Of a stretch of 38,591 bases of DNA, positions 16,590-27,443 are shown piece after piece. Below the pieces are notes generated by a model. The model was not told where the DNA came from, did not search any database, and saw only the letters and a program-made list of their open reading frames with translations. This DNA is from Paenibacillus forsythiae T98 (GTDB lineage: Bacteria; Bacillota; Bacilli; Paenibacillales; Paenibacillaceae). The stretch lies in contig NZ_ASSC01000896.1 in NCBI RefSeq assembly GCF_000520735.1, forward strand, positions 1 to 38,591. The letters are read 5' to 3'. Position numbers and translations under genes: made by a program. The stretch's first letter is position 1, and each line of letters starts with the position of its first letter.

Positions 16590-16738
16590 TAATACTATGT
16601 TTTGTTTTGGGGAAGCCATGACTAAGCGCTAGCCGCCTGTGAGCGGCTGTGTTTGTGCCGGAAATATTAGAGATAGGCGGAGCTCAAACCGTCCAGGATC
16701 TTATATTTATAAAAAAGGGAGCAGAAGGAGTCTTATCA

Positions 16739-18985
16739 ATGAATGTTAGAAAACTGGCATTAGTAGCTCTACTTACGGTGGCGCAAGCCGCCTCGGCAAT
16801 TCCCGTATTTGCCGAATCCGCAACTCAGGCCCCGGCAGGGACAGCAATCAACCCCGCAGCAGCAAATACGGTATCCTCCGCTTCTCCCGAAGCGACCGCC
16901 TCGGCTACGGCGATTACCGGGACAGTCTCGCCGACTCCAACAGCTTCACCGGCCCCGGCAACAGTTCCAAGTCCATCATCTACAGCGGAAGGATCGCCAG
17001 CGGCAGAACAGCCTGGCGCAACTCCCGATCCGTCAGCCTCCAATTCACCGTCAGCCACACCGCAGCCGAGCGCCATTCCAGCTCCGATTCCGGCTAGCGT
17101 CGCAGGTACGGGCCAGCTTGTCCTGATGATGAACAGCAACAAGATGTATTTGAATGGAGTCCAGTATTTGGCGGGCCAGCCGATGGCTGTTAAGAATGGC
17201 GTCTCTAATGTGGCTATTCGGGCTATGGTGGAACGAGTGGGCCTGAAGTTGACCTACAATGGCGCGACCAAAGAAACGATTGTTATGAAGGATGGCAATG
17301 AGCTCCGTTTCAAGCTCAACAGCAAGATTTATACGGTGAACGGCAAGGCGACGACGATGAAAGGTCCGGCTTACCAATACAAGAACACCTTTATGGTGCC
17401 GCTGACCTCAATTACGCAGGCGCTTGGCATCCCTTATACAGTGGATTACGTGCAGAAGCGTGTCATCCTGACCTTGCAGTCTAAGCCAAAAGCTTCCTTT
17501 ACGGTTCAGCCAACCGAGATTTATGCGGGAGAAACGACAGTTAATTACACGACCAGCAGTACAGCTTTGAACGGTACAACGATTGTGGACGAGCACTGGG
17601 AAGGACGGCAGGACATTTTTGCGGAGCCCGGCAATTATACAGTCAGTTATTCGGTTATGGACTCGAATGGCCAGTGGAGCGATCCGTATTCGGTAACCAT
17701 TAATGTCCTCAAGCCGAACCAGCCGCCGGTTGCGATGTTTACGACGAACAAAGATGAATACAAGATGGGCGAGCCGATCACCCTCACGAATACCAGTTAC
17801 GATCCGGACGGTGATCCGCTGACAGAATCTTGGTCCAATCGGGCCTTGGCCTTCTTTAATCCGGGTCCCCTTGCCATTCAGCTAACGGTCACTGACAGCC
17901 ATGGTCTCAGCAACACTTTCGAGAAAACGATCAATATTACCAACGAAGTGATGTACACCGAGCAGGAGTTCAACAAGCTCTTCGTGCCGCTGGGCGATAT
18001 TTATCCGATCAACGGAAGCGAGATCCTGAACTGGAACAGAATTTCCTATACGGCGGTCTCCGAGCCTGTAACGTTGATCCGCAGCAACAGTCCCGAAAAG
18101 GTATTCTCGGAAGGCATCGTCTACCAGGATACGGCGATGGGCGACACCCGGCTGATGCTCCATCATAGAAATTCCACGTCGTCGAATATGAAGATATACA
18201 TCATTGCAACGAACGATAATATGTATCCGGCTACCATTACGACACAAAGGTCGGGTTTTGGCGGTCCGCTCAATATCCCTACGGCAACAGGCAAAAGGTC
18301 TATCGAAACGTACTTTCAGTCGATCCTGACAGGCAGCGCTTATAGTAATGTCATCCTGCAGCCCGGAGAAAGCAAGGCGGTTCTTACTACAATAAATAAT
18401 GTGACGATAAAGCCGGATCAGGTCGTATCTCTTATGTCCGATGTATTTAGCGATTATCCGGTGAAATATTCCGTCATTATGATCGACGCGGCCAAGGACC
18501 CGTTGCAGGCGCTGCCGAGTCTTGCTTACCTGGACCGCGACGGTGTGCATAACCGTGGAACTTATCCGGACGCGAACCGAATAATTACCGTAACCGATCC
18601 TGTAGGCGCCACACCTTCGAGACTGGTGCTCGGGGATAACAACAGCGACCCGAATATTCCGGGAACGGATGCGATTATGGGTACGGTTGCCTCGAACGCG
18701 GGTAATTTCGGCGTCGTCTACAAAATCACGCTGACCCGGGTCGCTCCCAATACGCTGATTACACTCAATCCGCGCGGCGGCACGTACCAGGGACCGCTGC
18801 TGGTGAACGGCAGCATCGTTCAGGCTCCGAATACGGGAACGGTTAACGCGCCGAATCAGAACAGCGTGGTGTACCGGACCGGCAATGTGGAGCAGACGGT
18901 AGAAATCATGTTCAGCCCGGCTTCCGGAAATAACCTGCCGATTAACCTGCTGTTCATGCCGCTCCCGGCTCAGAAGGCGCAATAA
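16739..18985 (+). CDS. Secreted stalk-domain (copper amine oxidase N-like) surface protein
   Basis: A large exported protein of 748 residues. The signal peptide spans about residues 1-25 (MNVRKLALVALLTVAQA, ending VFA). A Pro/Ser/Thr/Ala-rich linker (about 27-122) looks like a wall-spanning or glycosylated spacer. Residues about 125-245 form a copper amine oxidase N-terminal (PF07833) domain with NVAIRAMVERVG and TFMVPLTSITQALG. Two Ig/PKD-like segments follow (about 255-395; YDPDGDPLTESWSN is PKD-like), then about 350 residues I cannot place. No LPXTG motif or S-layer homology domain is seen. AGAAGGAG precedes ATG 16739. The role is probably envelope-related; no catalytic motif is visible. 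Confidence 0.85.
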   Translation: MNVRKLALVALLTVAQAASAIPVFAESATQAPAGTAINPAAANTVSSASPEATASATAITGTVSPTPTASPAPATVPSPSSTAEGSPAAEQPGATPDPSASNSPSATPQPSAIPAPIPASVAGTGQLVLMMNSNKMYLNGVQYLAGQPMAVKNGVSNVAIRAMVERVGLKLTYNGATKETIVMKDGNELRFKLNSKIYTVNGKATTMKGPAYQYKNTFMVPLTSITQALGIPYTVDYVQKRVILTLQSKPKASFTVQPTEIYAGETTVNYTTSSTALNGTTIVDEHWEGRQDIFAEPGNYTVSYSVMDSNGQWSDPYSVTINVLKPNQPPVAMFTTNKDEYKMGEPITLTNTSYDPDGDPLTESWSNRALAFFNPGPLAIQLTVTDSHGLSNTFEKTINITNEVMYTEQEFNKLFVPLGDIYPINGSEILNWNRISYTAVSEPVTLIRSNSPEKVFSEGIVYQDTAMGDTRLMLHHRNSTSSNMKIYIIATNDNMYPATITTQRSGFGGPLNIPTATGKRSIETYFQSILTGSAYSNVILQPGESKAVLTTINNVTIKPDQVVSLMSDVFSDYPVKYSVIMIDAAKDPLQALPSLAYLDRDGVHNRGTYPDANRIITVTDPVGATPSRLVLGDNNSDPNIPGTDAIMGTVASNAGNFGVVYKITLTRVAPNTLITLNPRGGTYQGPLLVNGSIVQAPNTGTVNAPNQNSVVYRTGNVEQTVEIMFSPASGNNLPINLLFMPLPAQKAQ

Positions 18986-19016
18986 CCGCAAACGGCATGG
19001 CATGATATAATATCTT

Positions 19017-19059
19017 CCCGGCAAAGCGCTTGTTCCAGCGGCTTGCCGGGAATTTTTTT
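19017..19059 (+). terminator. Stalk-protein gene terminator
   Basis: CCCGGCAA (19017-19024) pairs with TTGCCGGG (19043-19050), and AATTTTTTT follows. Confidence 0.85.
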
Positions 19060-19172
19060 GGGAAAGTCCGGGATTCCGCGAAGGGACAACCTTCATTGAC
19101 GGCGCCATTTTTTTGGGGCATTATTGAATGAGGGGTTATGGCCTTGCACCTTTACTTATGGGAGATGAGCTT

Positions 19173-19628
19173 ATGCTGTCGACAGAAGAAATACTGGAAG
19201 CCATGTCGGAGCAGGGACTGCGAATCACCGACCAGCGCAAGACGCTTGCCAAATTATTCGGCGAGAGCACAGGATATTTGTCCGCCAAGGATGTATATAA
19301 ACATATGGAGCGCAAGTACAGCGGACTCAGCTTTGATACGGTCTACCGCAACCTGCGGGTGATGGAGGAAATGGGCGTGCTGGAGCAGATCGTCTTTGAG
19401 GATGGCATTAAATTCAAAGCGAACTGCAGTCAGGACCATCACCACCATCATATGATTTGTCTGCAGTGCCAGAAGACGTATCCCATTTCGTTCTGCCCGA
19501 TGAATATGACGGATACGCCCGATCAATTTCGGGTTGTGAAGCATAAATTCGAAGTGTTCGGGTATTGTAGGGAATGTGAAGAAGCGGGTGTGGAGGATAA
19601 AGCGGCCCGCGGAGAAGTGGAGAAATAA
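19173..19628 (+). CDS. zur: Fur-family regulator, probably zinc-responsive Zur
   Basis: This 151-residue Fur-family repressor has an N-terminal winged helix (about residues 10-75: [32 protein letters not shown]). The C-terminal metal/dimer domain has two CX2C pairs (Cys96/99 and Cys132/135) for structural zinc and a His-rich DHHHHHM segment (88-94) in the regulatory-metal region. ATG 19173 is chosen because GGGAGATGAG is 4-13 bases upstream; an earlier in-frame ATG lacks one. Zur rather than Fur or PerR is suggested by the Zur-boxed znuACB operon 3 kb downstream, but sequence alone does not prove which metal. The yidD gene follows two bases later. Confidence 0.85.
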   Translation: MLSTEEILEAMSEQGLRITDQRKTLAKLFGESTGYLSAKDVYKHMERKYSGLSFDTVYRNLRVMEEMGVLEQIVFEDGIKFKANCSQDHHHHHMICLQCQKTYPISFCPMNMTDTPDQFRVVKHKFEVFGYCRECEEAGVEDKAARGEVEK

Positions 19629-19630
19629 CT

Positions 19631-19894
19631 ATGGGAATCGGACGGACAGCGGTACAGGGGCCAATCCGGGTGTACCGCAGATTCATCTCTCCGCTGAAGC
19701 CCGCCACCTGCCGATTTTATCCGACCTGCTCGGCGTACGCGCTCGAAGCGGTGGAAGTGCACGGTCCACTTAAGGGGTCCTGGCTTGCGGCGAAACGAAT
19801 TGCCCGGTGCCATCCCTTTCATCCGGGGGGGCTGGACCCGGTGCCGCCTGCAAAGAACAAGATTACCGGGAAGAAAGCGGCAGACTCTACTTGA
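19631..19894 (+). CDS. yidD: Membrane protein insertion efficiency factor YidD
   Basis: A small 87-residue protein of the YidD (UPF0161) family that assists YidC-dependent insertion of membrane proteins. The conserved core is visible: [23 protein letters not shown] and [12 protein letters not shown], with three conserved cysteines. A membrane-associating amphipathic N-terminus is typical. It starts two bases after the zur stop and is probably translationally coupled to it. Its stop codon lies inside the -35 box of the metG promoter. Confidence 0.95.
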   Translation: MGIGRTAVQGPIRVYRRFISPLKPATCRFYPTCSAYALEAVEVHGPLKGSWLAAKRIARCHPFHPGGLDPVPPAKNKITGKKAADST

Positions 19895-19920
19895 CATGGG
19901 GGAGCTGTTTTGGTTATATT
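19891..19920 (+). promoter_or_regulatory. metG (T-box) promoter
   Basis: TTGACA (19891-19896), 18 bases, TATATT (19915-19920) is a near-consensus sigma-A promoter. The -35 overlaps the yidD stop codon. The start is near 19927. Confidence 0.75.
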
Positions 19921-19926
19921 TTCAAT

Positions 19927-22381
<2,455 letters not shown>

Positions 22382-22413
22382 ATTGATGAAGCAGAGAGAA
22401 TAGCTCGTACTTC

Positions 22414-22446
22414 AAGCGGCTTGGTCCTGGACCGGGCTGCTTTTTT
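22414..22446 (+). terminator. metG terminator
   Basis: AGCGGCTTGGTC pairs with GACCGGGCTGCT (counting G-T wobbles) around a 3-base loop, followed by TTTTTT. Confidence 0.8.
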
Positions 22447-22511
22447 CTATAATAAAACACAGAACGGATGGTATAACTCTCTCTATTATCGTAAGAATAA
22501 TTAGTAGGCGA

Positions 22512-22560
22512 TTGACTTATCGTAAAGATTACGACTATAATCCAATAGTAAAGTTTACGA
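22512..22560 (+). promoter_or_regulatory. znu promoter with two Zur boxes
   Basis: The promoter is TTGACT (22512-22517), 18 bases, TATAAT (22536-22541). Zur box 1, TCGTAAA-G-ATTACGA (22520-22534), fills the spacer. Zur box 2, TAGTAAA-G-TTTACGA (22546-22560), covers the start. The first matches the Bacillus Zur consensus TCGTAAT-N-ATTACGA at all but one position. Zinc-loaded Zur would block RNA polymerase. Confidence 0.85.
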
Positions 22561-22581
22561 TCAGGAGGAGAAACATACAAT

Positions 22582-23544
22582 ATGCTATTCAAAAAAATCA
22601 AGGGACTGGCCCTTCCCCTTATGCTGCTTACCATTCTGCTGTCCGGATGCGGTCCGAAGAGCAGCGGGACCATTGTGGAGGGCAAGGTGAACGTGGTTAC
22701 CACTTTTTATCCCATTTATGAATTTGCGAAGGAAATCGGCGGGGAAGACGCCAATACCATCAATCTGCTGCCGGTCGGCGTGGAGCCGCATGACTGGACG
22801 CCGCGCAGCCAGGATATCGTGAATACCTCCAAAGCGCAGCTGTTCCTGTACAACGGTGCGGGGCTGGAGGGCTGGGTGCCGAACTTCCTGAAAGGTCTGG
22901 ACAGCGGCAGCAAGGTGCAGGCCGTCGAAGTCAGCAAGGGCATCGACTATATTATGACTGATGAAGAGGAAGACCATGATCATGGGGGGGAAAATGGAGA
23001 GGAAGCATCCGGAGATTCCCTCCATACCGATCCGCATACCTGGGTCAGTCCGAAATCCGCGCTTATTATGGCTGAAAATATTAAAAATAGTCTGGTAGAG
23101 GCTGATCCGGCGCATAAGGAGGGATACGAAGAGCGTTACGGCAAGGTGGCGGAGCGTCTGAAGGCACTGGACGCCAGGTTTGAGAGCGAGCTGGCCAAGG
23201 TCCCAAATAAAGAAATCGTGGTGTCCCATCAGGCTTTTGCCTATCTGTGCCGTGATTACGGGCTTACCCAGCACGCGATTATGGGCTTGTCACCGGACGC
23301 TGAGCCGCGGGGTCAGGATTTGGTGAAGCTGGCGGAACTGGTGAAAAAGGAAAACATTCGTTATATTTTCTTCGAGGAGCTGGTTTCGGACAAACTGGCC
23401 AAGACGCTGGCCGCAGAAACGGGCGTATCCACTATGGTGCTTAATCCGGTGGAGGGGCTTACGGAGAAGGACCAGCAGAACAACGATAACTATTTCACGC
23501 TCATGGAGAAAAATTTGCAAAATTTGATTCTGGCTTTAAAATAG
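22582..23544 (+). CDS. znuA: Zinc ABC transporter substrate-binding lipoprotein ZnuA
   Basis: This 320-residue cluster A-I metal-binding lipoprotein captures Zn2+ outside the cell and delivers it to ZnuB. The signal peptide ends in the lipobox LLSGC, with Cys23 as the lipidated residue. Likely metal ligands are His in VEPHDWTP, His in TDPHTWVSP, His in VVSHQAFAYL and a late acidic residue. A His/Asp/Glu-rich loop (EEEDHDHGG, near residue 132) is typical of zinc- rather than manganese-specific members. AGGAGGAG precedes the ATG, and the promoter carries two Zur boxes. Confidence 0.95.
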   Translation: MLFKKIKGLALPLMLLTILLSGCGPKSSGTIVEGKVNVVTTFYPIYEFAKEIGGEDANTINLLPVGVEPHDWTPRSQDIVNTSKAQLFLYNGAGLEGWVPNFLKGLDSGSKVQAVEVSKGIDYIMTDEEEDHDHGGENGEEASGDSLHTDPHTWVSPKSALIMAENIKNSLVEADPAHKEGYEERYGKVAERLKALDARFESELAKVPNKEIVVSHQAFAYLCRDYGLTQHAIMGLSPDAEPRGQDLVKLAELVKKENIRYIFFEELVSDKLAKTLAAETGVSTMVLNPVEGLTEKDQQNNDNYFTLMEKNLQNLILALK

Positions 23545-23577
23545 GATAGAAAGCTTACGTTGAAAGGGTGGATTGTC

Positions 23578-24327
23578 ATGCAACCGGTATCCCTGGACTG
23601 CCACCAGCATATGATCAATATACAGAATCTCTCGTTCTCCTACGGGGAACAGAAGGTGATTTCGGATTTGAACTTTACCGTGAGGGAGCGCGATTTTGTC
23701 GGTATTATCGGTTCGAATGGAGCCGGCAAGACCACGCTGCTCAAGATGATCGTCGGTCTGCTTCCGGCAACCGAGGGCGAGATCCGCTTGTTCGGCCAGC
23801 CGGTCCGCAAGTTCAAGGATTGGGAACGAATCGGCTATGTCCCGCAGAAAAATGCGTTTAACCCGCTGTTCCCCGCCACGGTACGCGAAGTGGTTATGTC
23901 AGGACTATATAACAATAAAAATGTGCTCCGCCGCATCTCCCGCGCCCAGCAGTGCAAATGCGACGACGCGATGGAGGTTATGCGCATCCAGGGCATTCAG
24001 GACCAACGGGTCGGCATGCTATCCGGCGGCCAACAGCAGCGTGTCTTTCTGGCGCGAGCGCTGATTAACCACCCGGACCTGCTCATTCTGGACGAACCCA
24101 CGGTCGGCATCGACACCGAGACGCAGGCGGCGTTCTTCGAGCTGATTACCCATATGCATGCGCATCACCATATGACGTTCCTGATGGTGTCGCATGACAT
24201 CGATATGATTCAGAATTATCTCGGCAAGGAGCCTATGCAATGCAACGGCAAAATCAATTTCTATTCCCGACACTCGCATGAGCTTCAGAACTGCGCCGCC
24301 GAAGATTTGCAGCATACGCTCATTTAG
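23578..24327 (+). CDS. znuC: Zinc ABC transporter ATP-binding protein ZnuC
   Basis: This 249-residue ABC ATPase powers zinc import. It has Walker A GSNGAGKTTLLKM, Q-loop YVPQKNAF, ABC signature LSGGQQQR, Walker B LLILDEPTVGID and H-loop VSHDID. ATG 23578 is chosen for the GAAAGGGTGG site upstream. It lies 33 bases after znuA. The C-terminus has a Cys and His-containing tail, common in ZnuC. A 232-base gap separates it from znuB. Confidence 0.95.
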   Translation: MQPVSLDCHQHMINIQNLSFSYGEQKVISDLNFTVRERDFVGIIGSNGAGKTTLLKMIVGLLPATEGEIRLFGQPVRKFKDWERIGYVPQKNAFNPLFPATVREVVMSGLYNNKNVLRRISRAQQCKCDDAMEVMRIQGIQDQRVGMLSGGQQQRVFLARALINHPDLLILDEPTVGIDTETQAAFFELITHMHAHHHMTFLMVSHDIDMIQNYLGKEPMQCNGKINFYSRHSHELQNCAAEDLQHTLI

Positions 24328-24328
24328 T

Positions 24329-24549
24329 AAAGATCAGCCATTGTACAACATCAGATGATCAAGCCTTTGATCTTTAAGCTTTTAATCTAGGTACGCACAA
24401 AATCAAGCGTGTCCCGCCTTTTGGGACGTAAGCGCTCATTGAGTCAAACAGACCCAGGGAGCGCCCTCCTGAACACCTTCGCCAACTTGCGGGTGTCCAG
24501 AGGGCGGCTGCCCTTGGGGCCCTCCCCGGCGGGGAGGGTTTGGGAGGGG
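24329..24549 (+). repeat. Structured GC-rich spacer between znuC and znuB
   Basis: This 232-base gap within an operon holds several hairpins: GTCCC/GGGAC (24411-24415/24423-24427); a larger imperfect palindrome with CGCCCT/AGGGCG and ACACC/GGTGT arms (24462-24506); and a perfect 8-bp CCCTCCCC/GGGGAGGG hairpin (24520-24538) just before the znuB ribosome binding site GGGAGGGG (24542-24549). It resembles a small repeat element inserted in the operon, but copies elsewhere cannot be checked here. Confidence 0.5.
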
Positions 24550-24559
24550 AATCTTCACT

Positions 24560-25363
24560 TTGGACATCTTATTCAGCGATTTTTTTCAGCGGGCGCTCGC
24601 GGGCGGTTTGCTGATTGGCATTACAGCGCCGCTTATAGGCGTTTTTCTTGTGCTTAGAAGGCTATCCATGATTGGGGACTCGCTGGCCCATGTAACAATC
24701 GCGGGGGTGGCGCTCGGATTTTTGACCGGCTTTTACCCGCTGGGCGCGGGATTAATCTTTGCAGTTGCGGCATCTTTCGGGATTGAGAAGCTTCGAAAAG
24801 CTTACAAGAGCTACGCCGAGCTGTCGATCGCCGTTATTATGTCGGGCGGCGTGGCGCTGGCCTCGTTATTTTTTACCCTGGGGAAAGGATATAACGCCGA
24901 CGTCATCAGCTACCTGTTCGGCAGCATTTATACGCTTGACAATACCGATCTGCTCGTTGTCGGCATTGTGGCCGTTGTGGTGGTGATCGTAATGTCGGTG
25001 TTCTTCAAGGAATTCTTTCTGCTCAGCTTCGAGGAGGACGCCGCCAGCGTCAGCGGACTGCCTGTAAAAATGCTTAATGTGCTGCTCACGGTTCTGACGG
25101 CTCTTGTCATCAGCACCGCGATCAAAATTGTGGGCTCGCTGCTCGTATCTGCGCTTCTGACCATTCCGGTGGCGATCAGTCTGCTGCTGTCGCGGAGCTT
25201 TAGAATTTCCGTTATTTTATCGGTCGTTATTGCAGAAATCGCGGTGGTAAGCGGGCTGGTCATCGCGGGGATCTGGAATCTGGCGCCGGGCGCAACGATT
25301 GTGCTCCTGCTGATTGCCCTGCTCGCGCTGACACTGGTCGGCAAAAAGGGAGTTCGTCTGTAA
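24560..25363 (+). CDS. znuB: Zinc ABC transporter permease ZnuB
   Basis: This 267-residue ABC-3 family permease forms the membrane channel of the zinc importer, with about eight hydrophobic segments. Family signatures are GGLLIGITAPLIGVFLVLRR near the start, MIGDSLAHVTIAGVALG, and the cytoplasmic coupling region with SFEEDAASVSGLPV. The start is TTG 24560, about 10 bases after GGGAGGGG; no ATG or GTG alternative fits. The rare start and structured leader could lower its expression relative to znuAC. Confidence 0.93.
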   Translation: MDILFSDFFQRALAGGLLIGITAPLIGVFLVLRRLSMIGDSLAHVTIAGVALGFLTGFYPLGAGLIFAVAASFGIEKLRKAYKSYAELSIAVIMSGGVALASLFFTLGKGYNADVISYLFGSIYTLDNTDLLVVGIVAVVVVIVMSVFFKEFFLLSFEEDAASVSGLPVKMLNVLLTVLTALVISTAIKIVGSLLVSALLTIPVAISLLLSRSFRISVILSVVIAEIAVVSGLVIAGIWNLAPGATIVLLLIALLALTLVGKKGVRL

Positions 25364-25393
25364 AATCGGCCGGGAAGGATGGGAAGCCAGCAA

Positions 25394-25422
25394 AAAAGAC
25401 CGAAAGCCCCGCAGGCTCTCGG
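25394..25422 (-). terminator. Reverse-facing terminator between znuB and ccdA
   Basis: CCGAAAGCC (25400-25408) pairs with GGCTCTCGG (25414-25422) with one mismatch. On the - strand it is followed by TCTTTTTTG. No - strand gene ends here, so it may stop antisense read-through from splB. Confidence 0.5.
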
Positions 25423-25450
25423 CACATGTGACTGAAGGAGAGATGCCGCT

Positions 25451-26164
25451 GTGTCCAACATTAACGCGGGAATCGCTTTGGCCGCCGGTCTGGCTTCATT
25501 CATTTCCCCCTGCTGCCTGCCGCTATACCCTTCCTATATATCGTACATAACCGGACTGTCGGTTCAGCAGCTAAGGACGGGAGAACAGCGAAGAGAAGCC
25601 CGTCTTCGGACGCTGAGCCATACACTGGCGTTTATTCTGGGGTTCTCGGCTGTCTTCTATACGCTCGGCTTCGGCGCCGGGGTATTCGGGCAGTTCTTCA
25701 TCGAACAGCGCGAGCTGATCCGCCAACTGTCCGCTATTCTGGTTATTGTGATGGGATTGTTTCTGCTGGGCATTGTTCAGCCCCGTTTCCTTATGCGTGA
25801 GCGTAAGCTGGAGCTAAGCCGGAGGCCGGCGGGCTACGTCGGCTCCTTTATTTTCGGCATTGGCTTCTCCGCCGGCTGGTCGCCCTGCATCGGTCCGATT
25901 CTGACGGCAATTATCGCGCTGTCCGCGAGTGAGCCGGGAACCTGGTTGAAGCTGATTACCGCCTACAGCATCGGGTTTGCGCTGCCTTTTTTCGTGCTGG
26001 CCTTTTTCGTGGGCGGAGCGCGTCGGCTGCTCAAGTATTCGGGGGCCCTGATGAAGCTTGGCGGAGCGCTTATGGTCTTCATGGGTATCCTGCTGTTCAC
26101 CGATCAGATGTTCCGGATTACAATCTGGCTGCAGGGTGTAACTCCCGACTGGCTTAAGTTCTAG
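25451..26164 (+). CDS. ccdA: CcdA-family thiol-disulfide membrane protein
   Basis: This 237-residue integral membrane protein of the DsbD/CcdA family moves reducing power across the membrane for cytochrome c maturation or other extracytoplasmic thiol reduction. About six hydrophobic segments are present. The two redox Cys regions are SPCCLPLYPSY (near residue 20) and GWSPCIGP (near residue 140). GTG 25451 follows a strong GAAGGAGAG site. The gene is convergent with splB, only 6 bases apart. No thioredoxin-like ResA partner is adjacent, so the client protein is unknown. Confidence 0.9.
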   Translation: MSNINAGIALAAGLASFISPCCLPLYPSYISYITGLSVQQLRTGEQRREARLRTLSHTLAFILGFSAVFYTLGFGAGVFGQFFIEQRELIRQLSAILVIVMGLFLLGIVQPRFLMRERKLELSRRPAGYVGSFIFGIGFSAGWSPCIGPILTAIIALSASEPGTWLKLITAYSIGFALPFFVLAFFVGGARRLLKYSGALMKLGGALMVFMGILLFTDQMFRITIWLQGVTPDWLKF

Positions 26165-26170
26165 GAAAAG

Positions 26171-27247
26171 TTAAGTAAAATAATCAATTCGGCTTGCCGG
26201 AAAATGCTCAAAAATACGCTCTGTGATAAATTCGCGCAGGGCGTTTTGCTGTTCGTCGGGATACACGTATTTGTTCTGCCCCCAGCGGCCCCATTTCTTT
26301 TTTCGCTTGTCGATATCCATCTCAAGCTTGGTCTTCGGGTAGCGCTTCTCGATGACTGCTTTGGCCGTCTTGGTGAACCGGTGCTGGATCATCTCGAAGG
26401 TCAGGTCCTTGCCCGCTTCGGGAGGAAGCTCCTCTGCAAGCTTCGCCAGCAGCTCGGCATAGCCTTCTTGCCACCCGTCATGCCAGATGATCGGCGCGAT
26501 GATGAACCCCAGTGGATAACCTGCGCGGGCCACTTGTCCGGCAGCCCTGGTCCGTTCCTCGAAACGGGCGGTAGCCGGCTCGAAGTGGCGGATCACATAG
26601 TCTGAGTTGACGCTGAACCGGATGCGGGTATGATGATTATGCGCGATGCCCAGCAGCGGCTCTACATGCTGAAATTTGGTCACAAAGCGCAGCCTGCCGA
26701 GCGGCTCTTCGGCCATGAACGCAATGAGCTCCGCAAGCGAGCCGGTAATATGTTCAAGTCCCAGCGGGTCCGAGGTGCAGGCCGCCTCAAAGGTCGTGAT
26801 TTCAGGCGCCCGCTCTTCGATGTACTGCTTGGCCGCCGTCATGATGTCGTTGGTATTGACATAAACCCGTACATAGGGCTTGGCCCCGAGTGTTGTCTGC
26901 AAATAGCAATAATGGCAGTGGCCCATGCAGCCGGTGGCGATGGGAATTGCGTAATCCGCGGAAGGCTTGGATTGGTCGAATTCCAGCGTCTTGCGCACGC
27001 CGACGACAAGAGTCCGTTTGGCGATTTTGTACTGCTCCAGCTCGCCTTCTCCGGGCAGATTGGTAATCCGGTTATGCGAGGTGGTCATACGATAAGGGAT
27101 ACGGAGCTCCTGCACCCATTCCATAATCCGCTCTCCCTTTGGATAAGAGAGCGCGTCCGGCTCGAAATAGACCAGCTCCGGGATAAACAGGCTTGTCGGC
27201 TTCCCGGGCGTTCGGGCGGCTCGGCGCTCGGGCGTCAGCACAGTCAT
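26171..27247 (-). CDS. splB: Spore photoproduct lyase
   Basis: This 358-residue radical SAM DNA-repair enzyme reverses the UV-induced spore photoproduct in germinating spores. The cluster motif CX3CX2C is Cys107, Cys111, Cys114 (GCMGHCHYCYL). Cys157 in FEAACTSDPLG matches the hydrogen-donor Cys of B. subtilis SplB (Cys141), with nearly the same spacing from the cluster. AAAGGAGTG precedes the ATG. No splA is next to it. It is divergent from mntR. The gene marks the organism as a spore former. Confidence 0.95.
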   Translation of the reverse strand: MTVLTPERRAARTPGKPTSLFIPELVYFEPDALSYPKGERIMEWVQELRIPYRMTTSHNRITNLPGEGELEQYKIAKRTLVVGVRKTLEFDQSKPSADYAIPIATGCMGHCHYCYLQTTLGAKPYVRVYVNTNDIMTAAKQYIEERAPEITTFEAACTSDPLGLEHITGSLAELIAFMAEEPLGRLRFVTKFQHVEPLLGIAHNHHTRIRFSVNSDYVIRHFEPATARFEERTRAAGQVARAGYPLGFIIAPIIWHDGWQEGYAELLAKLAEELPPEAGKDLTFEMIQHRFTKTAKAVIEKRYPKTKLEMDIDKRKKKWGRWGQNKYVYPDEQQNALREFITERIFEHFPASRIDYFT

Positions 27248-27356
27248 GACCTCACACTCCTTTGCAAAAGGATAAGCTTATTTTGGCCGAATGCGGGGTG
27301 CGGAAATTCTGTTAAATGCTGTGCGGTTCGTGCCCGCGACGATGTGCGCTTTCGAC

Positions 27357-27386
27357 TTGCCAAGCTTGGGGAGAAACATGTATCAT
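27357..27386 (+). promoter_or_regulatory. mntR promoter
   Basis: TTGCCA (27357-27362), 18 bases, TATCAT (27381-27386) is a plausible sigma-A promoter about 50 bases before the ribosome binding site. Confidence 0.5.
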
Positions 27387-27443
27387 TGTTAGAACAAGGT
27401 TTGGCCCCCCGGGCCATGGTCATTATAGAAAAGAGGTAATTGC

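Noticed and set aside
16590-16738. Riboswitch in the stalk-protein leader
   Set aside because: The leader has a small hairpin (16631-16648), but it lacks the conserved cores of c-di-GMP, c-di-AMP or other riboswitches that I can recognise.
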